In this document: piece after piece, positions 12,149 through 21,572 of the stretch
Layout: every line of letters begins with the position of its first letter
Numbering within the stretch: position 1 is the first letter of the stretch
Assembly (NCBI RefSeq): GCF_010183535.1
Contig: NC_071329.1
Location: 12,028,001 to 12,092,000, forward strand
Direction of reading: 5' to 3'
Origin: Caenorhabditis remanei
Taxonomy: Eukaryota > Nematoda > Chromadorea > Rhabditida > Rhabditidae
DNA: 64,000 nucleotides
Made by a program: the position numbers and the translations under genes
The notes under the pieces: model-generated
What the model was told of the DNA's origin: nothing
What the model saw: the letters and a program-made list of their open reading frames with translations, nothing else
Database searches by the model: none

Positions 12149-12220
12149 GCCTCCTTAGCTCAGTTGGTAGAGCGTGAGACTTTTAATCTTAAGGTCAGGG
12201 GTTCGAGTCCCCTAGGTGGC
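12149..12220 (+). tRNA. tRNA-Lys (anticodon UUU)
   Basis: A 72-nt cloverleaf folds as acceptor GCCTCCT/AGGTGGC, D-arm GCTC/GAGC, anticodon arm TGAGA-CTTTTAA-TCTTA with anticodon TTT, and T-arm AGGGG-TTCGAGT-CCCCT. Internal A and B boxes are intact (TAGCTCAGTTGG, GGTTCGAGTCC) and a T-run follows at 12225-12230 for RNA polymerase III termination. There is a T:T mismatch at acceptor pair 4-69 and a G:U pair in the anticodon stem. It lies between two divergent-to-tandem protein genes and is not inside an intron. Confidence 0.93.
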
Positions 12221-12417
12221 TTGATTTTTTGTCTACTCACATTTGTTCGAATGGATAGTTGTGGAAATTGAAGAAGCTATCGATAAGAATGAAATTAAGA
12301 ACTGTTTATTTAATTTTTAATTTTCTATCTTGTATCAGATTTTTATCAGAACGATAAACGGAAGATCACGTTTTATTATTAAATTATTAGTAATTATTAA
12401 TTTTTGAAGAATGAGAA

Positions 12418-13311
12418 TCAATGGAAAGGAATAATCCAATCGGCATTATCCTCGGCCTTTGATGCCTTCTTTTCACTTCCTCTCACGAACTTCGAAAGTC
12501 TCGATCTGACTGTATTCAGGTCTTTATTGTACGTTGGGGCACTGAAAAATGAAATCAGGTTAAATTTTAACTGATGTTAAAATGAATTACCTGTAAGCTC
12601 TGGACTCTGATCTTGATTCAGACTCGGATTCCTCATTTTCCATTGATTTTTCAGCTGGTTTCATCGTTGTCGTCGTAATTCCAAGAAGACGTTGGAAACT
12701 TGGAGGCATTGTCAATCCAGGCATAGTTGGCATTCCAGGAATTGGAGTGAATGTTGGGAAAGTATGTGGAGCCAAAGTAGGAAGTGTTGGAAGATCTTGT
12801 GGAGATAGAACTGGAACTGGGACTGGAATGAATTGAGGAAGTGGAAGTGGTTGAAGTGGTGGAAGAAGTGGAAGAGTCATTGGAACTCGTTTTGGTGGAT
12901 TAGCTGGACGATATGCTCGACGAGTTGGGATCGTGACGACTGCTGGAGCACGACGGACTCCTGTGGAGGCGGGACGAAGGGATTTGGCAAGAGGAGCGAA
13001 AGAAGAAATTGACGAGAGTGGGGATCTGAAATTAACAACTTGAAACATCATTTGATATGTTCACTTTTTTTAAAAACCCACCGTCGAACATCTCCTTTTG
13101 ATCGAAGTCCAGTGGCTCTTGGAACGATTTCGTAACTCGTGGCAGTTCCTGAATCCAAATATTTAACATTTAAACTCACAACGAATAGAATTTGAAATTA
13201 AATAGTAATCTCTAGGTCTTCAAGTTTTGAAATCATCAAACTAGTCAAATTAGGTAAAAATATAGAAAAGAACTAACCGATTACACAAACAGCTAACAGA
13301 AGAAGCTTCAT
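12418..13311 (-). CDS. Secreted proline-rich protein (219 aa)
   Basis: Four exons (13311-13278, 13148-13082, 13025-12591, 12541-12418) total 660 nt. The protein starts with a clear signal peptide (MKLLLLAVCVIGTATS), followed by a basic Arg/Ser/Pro segment and a central low-complexity region of LP, PV and TLP repeats (for example PLLPPLQPLPLPQFIPVPVP). It ends with a Glu/Ser-rich acidic stretch and a short tail ending in WIIPFH. Possible dibasic cleavage sites (RR) occur early. It is probably a secreted structural, cuticle-associated or extracellular-matrix peptide; no enzymatic domain is visible and I do not recognise a named family. Confidence 0.8.
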
Positions 13312-13655
13312 TGTCTTCTCGTGTTTCTTTTCTTCCGAAATGAAGAAGAAGATCGAATAAGCAGAAGGCGTCGCTTCTTATCAACTCAATTCCCGTTTTA
13401 CCCTTATCAATTAGCCATCATTTTGTGGAATTCTCGAATGGAAAAAGCGAGACAATAGAGGAGAAATCCAATCCATCGGATATATCTTTTTTATAAAGAT
13501 GAAAGTTCAGAAAAGAGAAGTACTCGTGGCATTTATCTGCGTCTCTTCACACTCTCTCCCCTCTTGAACCTTTATGGCTATCTTATGCAAATTTGAGAAT
13601 AGGAATTTAGGGGTGGAGAAGAGAGGGAATGTATCAGTATTACTATTAGTACGAT
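13312..13655. other. Divergent promoter region
   Basis: This 344-bp spacer separates the start of the secreted proline-rich gene (minus) from the DB-module gene (plus). It holds no coding signal. A TATATCTTTTTTATAAAG stretch near 13481-13498 may contribute to promoter function. Confidence 0.4.
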
Positions 13656-14214
13656 ATGCGACTGGCCGTTCTGTTTCTATGTCTTCTAGTGGTCATGTAA
13701 GTTATCTGAAACTTTATAATTGGGATAAAATCAGTTTTGATTCAGAATTTTCGCTCGAAGAGATGCGAATCAAAAACTGAAAGCGTGCTGTGCAAGACAG
13801 AAGACTGCTGATAAAATGTGCAAGAAAAGATTCTGTGATTTCGAAGCGATTCATCAAGGAAATGTTAGTATTCTCTTTCATTTCTCAATTGCATAAATAA
13901 TTTCAGATGCTTCACTATCTGAATACTTGTGGACCGAAGAATCAAACAGTTCAATTAATGTGGGATTGTGCATCGTCAAGAGCTGATCATACTGAATGTT
14001 GCAAAAAGAAGTGATCAATTCTTTCCTCTTCCCCAAAGTCATTTTTCTAATTTTCAGCAATGTTCTTCCGGCGTGTCTTCCGTATTGTGCAGCTCAGGGA
14101 ACAGTTCCAAACGAGCATGTAACTCACGTCTTCTGCATGCAAAACTTCAATAATATCAGAGAATGTTTCCGTTCTCATCTCGACAAGAGACCAAATATTT
14201 TTGGAGATAATTGA
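13656..14214 (+). CDS. Secreted DB-module protein (139 aa)
   Basis: Four exons (13656-13696, 13746-13863, 13907-14010, 14058-14214) total 420 nt. A signal peptide (MRLAVLFLCLLVVIIFA) precedes a cysteine-rich domain of the nematode DB-module type: ACC at the start, CKKRFCDF, then a central C, ECCKKK, CLPYCAAQG, FCM and a final ECF. The cysteine pattern is that of a small disulfide-bonded extracellular domain; the function of DB proteins is poorly known. A second, longer DB gene lies at 27299-28405 on the other side of the sra cluster. The start is the first ATG before the hydrophobic leader. Confidence 0.88.
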
Positions 14215-14993
14215 ATTTTTTGATTTGATCTTACGAAAAAGTATTTTTACTCCTTGAATAAATATTTAATGACTATGTTTATTTTTATATGTGGAGGCGG
14301 ATTCTTGAACCCAGTGTATTCAAACTATTCAGGATGTTTAGGGTTCGAACTCACCAAAAAATATGGAGAAAACTTTATGAGATAACCAGTTTTAACCCGT
14401 TTAGATCAGAATACAAACTACTCAATGTTCATTCATTTCATTAAATAAAAGACCTCAAAATGATTTCAGACGTATAGTTTCTAGTCTATAGATTTCACTA
14501 TAATCATAATTCCGTGTTGAGACAAGATTGAAATTTACAGAGAAGTTATATCAAGTTTATCATACATCAATCACACTTTTCTCGATACTCATTAGAATTT
14601 CAAATTGGTATTTTGAAATCTTTGGAATCCAATACACTGTCCAGCAAGATCTGAATTTCATATTTGTATTTGAACCTTATGTTATTAAAAGCTTCCCAAG
14701 AAGCTTGTTTCAATTTTGGAGAATTTGAGATTTTTTGCAAGAAGTTTTTCTGTTGAACCTGACAATTATCATCTTTAAAACTTTTCAAGATTCGTATAAT
14801 TTCTTTGTTGATTAATTCAAATATTGATATGTCTTTTTTCAGTCGTTTCAGAGCCTGGAAAGTAATCGAAAAACCAATAAAAAACGAGCACGCAATCCTC
14901 AATTTTCTTTCGCTTTTCTCGTCATCTTTACACCTATTTTTATTCTTTTCTTGTCTACATTCAATCGATTATTTTTCTATTTCAGAGGCTTAA
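14215..14993. other. AT-rich spacer before the sra cluster
   Basis: No supported gene; short open frames here have no splice structure or family resemblance. An AATAAA at 14257-14262 is a plausible poly(A) signal for the DB gene. A TTTCAG at 14980-14985 just before the ATG at 14994 may be the trans-splice site of the next gene. Confidence 0.45.
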
Positions 14994-15702
14994 ATGTATA
15001 CGAATCAAACCGCTGAAGAATTGGATTTAATGAGATGCACTTCTGAAGGAATTTTCAAAGCTCAGAACTCGAACTGGACGAAATTCGTTTGTATTCTCGT
15101 CTTCTTTCTCATTTTTCTCACATTTTTTCTGAGTTTCAAGGCTGCAAAAATGTTGAAAAACCGTAATATTTACTCTCATGGATCACAAATTCTATTGCTA
15201 TCCACTCTTCTCAATGCAAATTTAAATCAGGCTGTGTTCCTAGAAATCAAAGTAAATGTTAGCTCTCTTTCTTCTGTAAAAGTTAAATATTTTCAGATTC
15301 GTCAACTGATTCACATTTTAATAAATTCAAAAGATCCATGTAAAATAGAATTTCGTTCCTCGGAATGCTTCTATGACCAATCCGTTTATGCATTTTCTAA
15401 TATACTATCAACTGCATTGGTCTCCGCTCTCACTTGTGATAGGTTGGCTGAAATTTCAGTATTTTTTCTTGTTGTAGATTTAAATATTACAGATTTATTG
15501 CATTCCTTTTCTCTCATATTTATCCCATGCATTCCAAGATTGTGTCAATTTTCCTTCTGTTTCTATCTGTAAGTTGAATATATATATATTTAATCCATTA
15601 AATCAGAAATATCAGATGTTCTTCACCCTACTCATCCATTTACATACATATGGAGGTGTCTCTCGTGCTGGATATGTTCCTTCTTGCCAATATCCTCCAC
15701 AG

Positions 15703-15706
15703 TTAT
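15703..15706. repeat. Target-site duplication, left copy (TTAT)
   Basis: TTAT immediately precedes the left LTR and is repeated at 20742-20745 immediately after the right LTR, as expected from integrase-mediated insertion with a 4-bp stagger. It falls within a coding exon. Confidence 0.85.
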
Positions 15707-16064
15707 AGTAACGATTATGTGTGTTTATAACAACCCATAAACAGTTATGCGCTTTATAAGGATTTATTAAGTAAAAGCTAAGTGTTACAGCTAAAGTGGC
15801 GCTGGGGGAATAAGGAATAACAAAGGGTAAGTCAAAAGGGAATGGAAAACAAGTTAGGGGTACGAAGATCGGCCTGGAATGAGCTTGCGCTCGGCCTTAT
15901 ATACTGGTCTGGGGGTGGGTGAGATTGGCGCCCGCGGGCGTAGGGCAAACGGGAGAGGTCAAATGGTGTGACAACAACAAAGGGTGAGGGATAAAAGTGC
16001 GCGTGGAGACGCAGACAATGAAAGCTAGAATTATCAGTCCGTTGAGTCCAGTCCATACTTTACA
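15707..16064 (-). repeat. 3' LTR (left)
   Basis: 358 bp, identical to 20384-20741. Read on the minus strand it starts TGTAAAG and ends CGTTACT, so the usual terminal CA is missing. It contains a TATA box (TATATAAGG, minus strand, 15895-15903) and a downstream AATAAA (15763-15768), in the order expected for U3-R. Confidence 0.92.
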
Positions 16065-16077
16065 CCTCCCATCTTTT
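16065..16077 (-). other. Polypurine tract
   Basis: On the minus strand AAAAGATGGGAGG directly precedes the TGTAAAG start of the 3' LTR, the position and composition expected of the plus-strand primer. Confidence 0.7.
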
Positions 16078-16545
16078 ATTCGAGATCGTCCTCGATCGTC
16101 CAAAGAACGGACTGATGACTTGATCCATTGATCATCCTTCAACTGCTTGGTTTGGACCACGGTGTTGCCTGATTGACACGAAGTGTGTTGCCGATGTGGC
16201 CAGAGCTCACGTGACTAGAATGTCCAGTGTAGAACCAGTGGTTGCAGTGAACGAATTTCTCTGGAAACCGAACAAAAGTCATGGAAATTTGGGGTTCAAA
16301 AAGGGTGTGAAAATTGGTTTGGGAAGCCGCTTTTCCTAGGTCTACACCAAGAAATGCATCCAGGATGTCATTTCCCGGCTCCCTTTTTTAAACGAGACCG
16401 TCCCTGGTCTACTAAACCAGGTTAAACTTAGACCTAGGAAAACTTATTCTTTCGGCCAAATTTTGTCCACTGTGCCATGGCGCTTGGTGGTCGTGTTTGA
16501 TGTGTCTAGTCCCTGCTTGTGGAGCAATAGTTGTCCCTCCGGAGT

Positions 16546-18852
16546 TTATTGTACGACTCTTTGAGCTGGTGGATTTTCAGAAGCGTTTGTGATCATCAAC
16601 GCGACGTTGTTAGATGACCTTACCGTTGGAGCCGCGAACAGACACTCACTTGGCAGACACGGTGGTACTGCCAGAGTAGTGAGCTCCGAGGTGCGACTAA
16701 ATTCCTCTGGGATAGTACACTTCACAATCCGCTCCAATCTTGGAGGGATTACAGTTTCTTCCGCTACCTTGATGTCGAACTGTGGTGAGTTTGGGACTGC
16801 AGGCGGGTTGTCACCGAGTGGTAGGATGTCCTTTCCGATATGGAGTGATGCGTTGGCGTAGTCGAAGACAAACATCGGCAGCCTTGAAAGCAAATCGTTG
16901 CCAAAGATGACATCGTAACCGCGTGGTTTTCCAGGAGTGCAACTACCGACAGTGAAGTAGGTACGCTGAGTGATGCTCGAAGAGCCAATCTGGAAGAGAA
17001 TGTCGGCGTAGCCGGCCATTCTTACCTGGTTTCCTCCTAAGCCGCAGGCGTGGTCAATGGGAGTCTCTGTCAGTTTCTCGATTCTCAGGATCTTGCGTGT
17101 GTTGTCGCCAGCTATGGTGATGTTGGATCCCGTATCGAACAACGCGTTGCACTTAAAATCGTTGGCTTTGATTGGTACTTGAGCTGTGATCCGCTCCGAT
17201 CCGATACGATGCTGGTTGAAGACAGCTTGTTGCACTTGAGGGTTCTGCTTTGCTGGTTGTGAAGGCCAGTGTATCATTGAAACGCTCGCGTTGCTTGCGT
17301 AGTAACCATCACCGGCCATTCTGTCATGCCGCTTCTGAAGCTCCTCGATCTGATCATCGCGTGCTTTGATTGCGTTGTGGAGAACTCTCACTTCTTCTTG
17401 TAGGGCGACTACGTTGACGCCGGATCCATTATCTACCCGATGGTTGTATACCGGATTTCTGGATCCGTTGGGTCGCCAACCGGCATTCTGATCTCTCTGC
17501 TTCTGCCGACAATCTCTGGCATAGTGTCCTGTTTTCCGGCAGTAATGGCATTTTCCTCGGAATGGCTCGTTTCCATCCCTACGATTTGGATTGTAGTCTC
17601 GCCTTCTGTCATCCTGGAAATCGTCTCGTGGACTGTTCCGATTCTTGTAATCGATGACCATGTTTGTCAGAGTGGTTATCAACTCTGCAGGAAGTTGAGC
17701 ACTTGGTGTGGGTTGATCTGCCAGTGACAAGCATCCTTCAACTGTTAGAGCGATGCTGAGTGCTTCTTCAGGCGTTGCTGGTGTACGGAGCATGACTTGG
17801 GTCTTGATTGTCTGGTTCAACCCGTTCAGGAACTGTTCGAGTGTGAGTTCTTTTTGAAACCCGGAGTTACCTGGGTAAGACTGCTTAGCTAGCTTGCTGA
17901 GCCTGTGGAAGAAGGCATCGGCAGATTCTCCGGTAGCTTGCTTGCATGAACGCAGAAGTGCCTTGTTTCTTTGCATGTGGCTGTTGCCTACAAACATCTC
18001 CTTCATTCCTTGGACAATGTCTTCGAACTTCGCGTCGGGTTTCTCTGTCAGAATGCTCTCTGCTCTGTCCCTTGCTTGATCCTTAAGCGCTGTGAGGAAC
18101 ACTCGCTTTTTGTCTTCATCAGAAGCATCCGCATTCATCGCTGCCACTCGATCGTTGAATGCCCGCACGAATCCATTGAAGTCTTCTCGGGTTGTGCCCC
18201 CATAACTTTCCAGCGGAAGAGATGTTCCGAATGATAGGACCATTACTTGAGGAGTGAATCCATTCTCGAAGTACTCTTCGTTGCTTGCTTCGACCTGTTC
18301 CTCGGTGTGCTTCCCTTGGTTGACCGATGTATCTTTGTCGCCTGAAAAGTTCTCCAGATCCCGGATTTCTCCGATCTCTTTTAACCGATTAGCAATGTAA
18401 GCTGTATTCAAGCCGAAGCCCGAGATACCAGCTGTTTCAGGTGTATTTCGAGACGGGCTCAGGCTTTCACCCGGAGCACCGCTCGGTTTTATGCGTATGA
18501 CCGGAGGAGTGACCTCAGCGAGATCAGAAACGGCAGTTGGCGGGCTGACACAGTGGTCAGCCCATTCACCAACCCCGTGACTGACCTGTGTCGCTTCGGC
18601 GTAGCCTTCTCCTCCTTGACGGTTGTTGCTTTGACGTTCCAGTCTGAAAATACGAGCGTAGCATAGACGGTTGACCTTGAGCGAGATCGGGAATAGTCCG
18701 CGAAAGACGAAAACATACGTAAAACGGCGAAAATATTTTAGGCCAAGACGAAATTTTGTCTTTCTCAAAAATTTTGCGGATTTGAGCGGCGATTTATCAC
18801 GAAAAACAGCTGAAACGCTTGCTAAAATTATTTTTAGGCAAAAGAAACGCAA
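16546..18852 (-). CDS. Retrotransposon Gag-protease polyprotein
   Basis: One open frame of 768 codons. The codon at 18852 is TTG, not ATG, and the first in-frame ATG is about 205 codons in. An acceptor-like TATTTTCAG near 18645 suggests that the true 5' coding exon is spliced from the leader. In order there is a charged N-terminal region, a retrotransposon Gag core (VFLTALKDQARDRAESIL ... ALLRSCKQATGESADAFFHR), a CCHC zinc knuckle (CHYCRKTGHYARDC) and a retroviral-type aspartic protease with the active-site motif ALFDTGSN and the C-terminal YDVIFGNDLLSRL. The frame stops at 16546, where a polymerase would normally follow. Codon use and G+C are higher than in the surrounding host genes. Confidence 0.88.
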   Translation of the reverse strand: MRFFCLKIILASVSAVFRDKSPLKSAKFLRKTKFRLGLKYFRRFTYVFVFRGLFPISLKVNRLCYARIFRLERQSNNRQGGEGYAEATQVSHGVGEWADHCVSPPTAVSDLAEVTPPVIRIKPSGAPGESLSPSRNTPETAGISGFGLNTAYIANRLKEIGEIRDLENFSGDKDTSVNQGKHTEEQVEASNEEYFENGFTPQVMVLSFGTSLPLESYGGTTREDFNGFVRAFNDRVAAMNADASDEDKKRVFLTALKDQARDRAESILTEKPDAKFEDIVQGMKEMFVGNSHMQRNKALLRSCKQATGESADAFFHRLSKLAKQSYPGNSGFQKELTLEQFLNGLNQTIKTQVMLRTPATPEEALSIALTVEGCLSLADQPTPSAQLPAELITTLTNMVIDYKNRNSPRDDFQDDRRRDYNPNRRDGNEPFRGKCHYCRKTGHYARDCRQKQRDQNAGWRPNGSRNPVYNHRVDNGSGVNVVALQEEVRVLHNAIKARDDQIEELQKRHDRMAGDGYYASNASVSMIHWPSQPAKQNPQVQQAVFNQHRIGSERITAQVPIKANDFKCNALFDTGSNITIAGDNTRKILRIEKLTETPIDHACGLGGNQVRMAGYADILFQIGSSSITQRTYFTVGSCTPGKPRGYDVIFGNDLLSRLPMFVFDYANASLHIGKDILPLGDNPPAVPNSPQFDIKVAEETVIPPRLERIVKCTIPEEFSRTSELTTLAVPPCLPSECLFAAPTVRSSNNVALMITNASENPPAQRVVQ

Positions 18853-20366
18853 AAATTTTGGCGAAAACAGCGAAAACGGAGAGAAAAATTACTCCGGCGA
18901 CTTTCGAAAACCAAAATGACGACTTGTTGTTGTTGTTGTCGCTTGCTCCAGCTTACGGTAGGCGACGCGGTCGCGTCTGCGGTTTGTCGTGCCGAGACCT
19001 GTCGGCCGCGCCTCACCATGCGCCTTTCCTCGAGAAGTTCTTACTGTACTTCATTGATTTACGAAGAATGTTATTTCTTCGCGTCGAAAAACTTGGAGAA
19101 CGAGTGGAATTTCAGGTTTTTCAGGCGTTTTTCCACTTCCGATGGATTTTGGTAGAAATCCGACGTCAATCTCTGATCATTGGTGCTTCCGGACCGTACA
19201 AATGATGACGATGTGTGCTCCTTCGTCCGTTTCTCAGCGAGAAACTCCTTCTTCTCGGCTAATCTTCGTTGTTTGACGTCGATGGCTTGTCGACTTGCTT
19301 CCTTTTTACTCCTCGACTATTTCGGATGTCGATAATCCTTTGCCACGTGCTTGTGGCGCCTCTTCCCTGTCCGAAGGGTTGTTTTGACAGGTTATATTCC
19401 GTCTACCTGTCTCCATTCTTCTTCCGCTCGCGATCAGAGCTCCTGCTAACCGCGCAAGACAGGCGGTCTTCCCTAGCTAGAATAGGGGAGAGTGTACAGG
19501 AAATTCCTGTCCTCACCTCTCGTGGTGCTCGACTCCGAGACCTATGCCTTCACTGCATACCGTCCTTTTCTCAGCCGCCGACCAAGTTTGATAAACGATT
19601 TATCGAGTAACTCACTCTGTTGCCTCACGACAACAAGAGTAAGGGTTTAATGTTGTGTAGAGAACTACATGTCTTATGGACAGAAGCAATTCCTGAGAGA
19701 GAAGGTGACAGTTAGAGGGTTGACACGGTGGTCAACCCCGTTTCTAACCCCACACGACTCCCTGTGACCAGGAATGCGCTAAACTTACCGACTTTCGGCG
19801 GAAAAACTGTCCTGTAGTAGAGTTGAGTGTGGTTGCCATGCTATTCCACGGGTTGGTTGTGCCAAGTGTCCGGAGATCGATGACGGTCGTGGTGTGTTGT
19901 ACCATCCGTTGCGAATTGAAAAGGGATAACTGGGACGCTCTACCGGGGGGTTTACCGGATAGAGAAACGATAACGTGTTAAAGCGGACCGAAAAATTGCG
20001 ATGCATCAGCAATTTTGTTAAGAGGGGAAGGGGGGCAGCGACGGCTGACGGCGCGAATTCAGGCTCGTCACAAGTTAGCTAACTATGGTTACCGTGGGTG
20101 CACCGCTAAAACAAGGTGACCCGATTACCTAACACCGGTGAAGACGGTTGACGGTGTCGCGCTTCCCATTAACCTACGTTAAAGCCTAGAAATGTTAAAA
20201 TTTACCTAGAAACTACCTATGTTAACCTACAGTTACTAACCTAAAACTACGGGCGTGCACTCCCGTTGACTAGTTAAAGGAGTAAAGGTCCTAAGCGCAC
20301 TAAAAAAACAAAAATCAATAAGAAGCGGGGTGGGTGGGTGGGTTTTTAAACGTCTTAAAATTAAGA
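18853..20366 (-). other. Long untranslated leader of the retrotransposon
   Basis: About 1.5 kb between the Gag frame and the primer-binding site. Several short open frames exist but none resembles a known retroelement protein. It probably contains the packaging region and a 5' exon/intron for Gag. Confidence 0.55.
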
Positions 20367-20384
20367 CGCGACTCGCTGCTACCA
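20367..20384 (-). other. Primer-binding site
   Basis: On the minus strand, TGGTAGCAGCGAGTCGCG abuts the 5' LTR. TGG pairs with a tRNA 3' CCA, and the first nine bases (TGGTAGCAG) fit the 3' end of initiator tRNA-Met. The rest does not obviously match, so the primer tRNA is unresolved. Confidence 0.65.
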
Positions 20385-20741
20385 GTAACGATTATGTGTG
20401 TTTATAACAACCCATAAACAGTTATGCGCTTTATAAGGATTTATTAAGTAAAAGCTAAGTGTTACAGCTAAAGTGGCGCTGGGGGAATAAGGAATAACAA
20501 AGGGTAAGTCAAAAGGGAATGGAAAACAAGTTAGGGGTACGAAGATCGGCCTGGAATGAGCTTGCGCTCGGCCTTATATACTGGTCTGGGGGTGGGTGAG
20601 ATTGGCGCCCGCGGGCGTAGGGCAAACGGGAGAGGTCAAATGGTGTGACAACAACAAAGGGTGAGGGATAAAAGTGCGCGTGGAGACGCAGACAATGAAA
20701 GCTAGAATTATCAGTCCGTTGAGTCCAGTCCATACTTTACA
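20384..20741 (-). repeat. 5' LTR (right)
   Basis: 358 bp, identical by eye to the left LTR over its full length. It carries the TATA box that would drive the element on the minus strand, opposite to the sra gene. Confidence 0.92.
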
Positions 20742-20745
20742 TTAT
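20742..20745. repeat. Target-site duplication, right copy (TTAT)
   Basis: Matches 15703-15706; the sra coding frame resumes immediately after it. Confidence 0.85.
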
Positions 20746-21572
20746 CTCTCGATGCTTTTGATATCGTCAACAGTATCAATTTCTGGTTTATTCTAGTCAA
20801 TTGTGCACTCACAGTAGTCATTCTTCTTCTAAATTTCAACAGGGATAAGAAGCAAGTTTAAATCATTTTAAAAAAAAAACTAAAAACAGCAATTTCAGAG
20901 TCAAAAAATCAGTTTTTGATACCAAGATCAAATATAATTCGTTTGAAAACTTGCTGACTACTAAAGCAATTTGTAGTATTACTTTTACTCAATTTGCTTT
21001 TTTGAGCTTTTCGACTGGAGCAGGTAAATACGACTATTTGAAAGCAGAAAAAATTATGAATTTTCATATTTCAGTGACAATTATAAGTTCAATTGAAGCT
21101 GGAATATCGGAAGAAGTGTTTCATATTGTTGCACAGTCACTCACGGTAAGTCAAATTTTACTGATGGTTTGGGAATCACGAGATTCGGAATCACAATTCA
21201 ATTTCGTTCTAAAAATTCCCTACTCTCAAGTTTTTCTTCTCTTTCCAAAAGTGATAATCTTCTAGACTTTCATCGTAATTCCCAGTGCTCACAAACCTAT
21301 TTCAACCTTTCCTCATAGATAGCATTTTTATTTTTCCACCAACCAATAATCAACCATAAAAAGTCGCACTTATATATTTCCACAAAGAGATCAAAACTCC
21401 ATATTCTAACATTTCAGGGTCTTGTATATGCGAATGTATCAATTCCAGTAATTATTCTATTAAAAACGAAACAATGCATTGAACAAAGAAGAATATCAAT
21501 TGATAAAATGACAACTTCAACGAATCACGCGGATTATTATATGACGTCTTTGCGAGCTTCTTGGGAGAAGTT

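Larger units (their letters stand above)
15707..20741 (-). mobile_element. LTR retrotransposon, 5,035 bp, gag-protease only
   Basis: Two 358-bp LTRs (15707-16064 and 20384-20741) appear identical base for base and are flanked by a TTAT duplication. The element reads on the minus strand: 5' LTR on the right, primer-binding site just left of it, a leader of about 1.5 kb, one long gag-protease frame, and a purine-rich tract before the left (3') LTR. I see no reverse transcriptase, RNase H or integrase in any frame, so the copy is probably non-autonomous and mobilised by a related element. Ty3/gypsy affiliation is inferred from the 4-bp duplication, the CCHC zinc knuckle and the protease order. 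Identical LTRs mean insertion was recent. Confidence 0.92.

Noticed and set aside
11942..12271. 109-codon plus-strand open frame overlapping the tRNA
   Set aside because: It runs through the tRNA and antisense to PDZ exon 1, with no domain or splice support.
14288..14360. GGTTCGAAC box and a TCACCA end suggested a second tRNA
   Set aside because: The sequence does not form a cloverleaf; no acceptor or anticodon stem pairs.
14600..14902. 100-codon minus-strand frame between the DB and sra genes
   Set aside because: A/T-rich composition, no signal or domain, and no matching splice sites.
15832..16056. Open frame repeated identically in both LTRs
   Set aside because: It repeats only because the LTRs are duplicates; it crosses U3-R signals and lacks a domain.
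18489..19610. Several 60-130-codon frames in the retroelement leader
   Set aside because: They overlap each other on both strands and show no retroelement protein motif; treated as leader.
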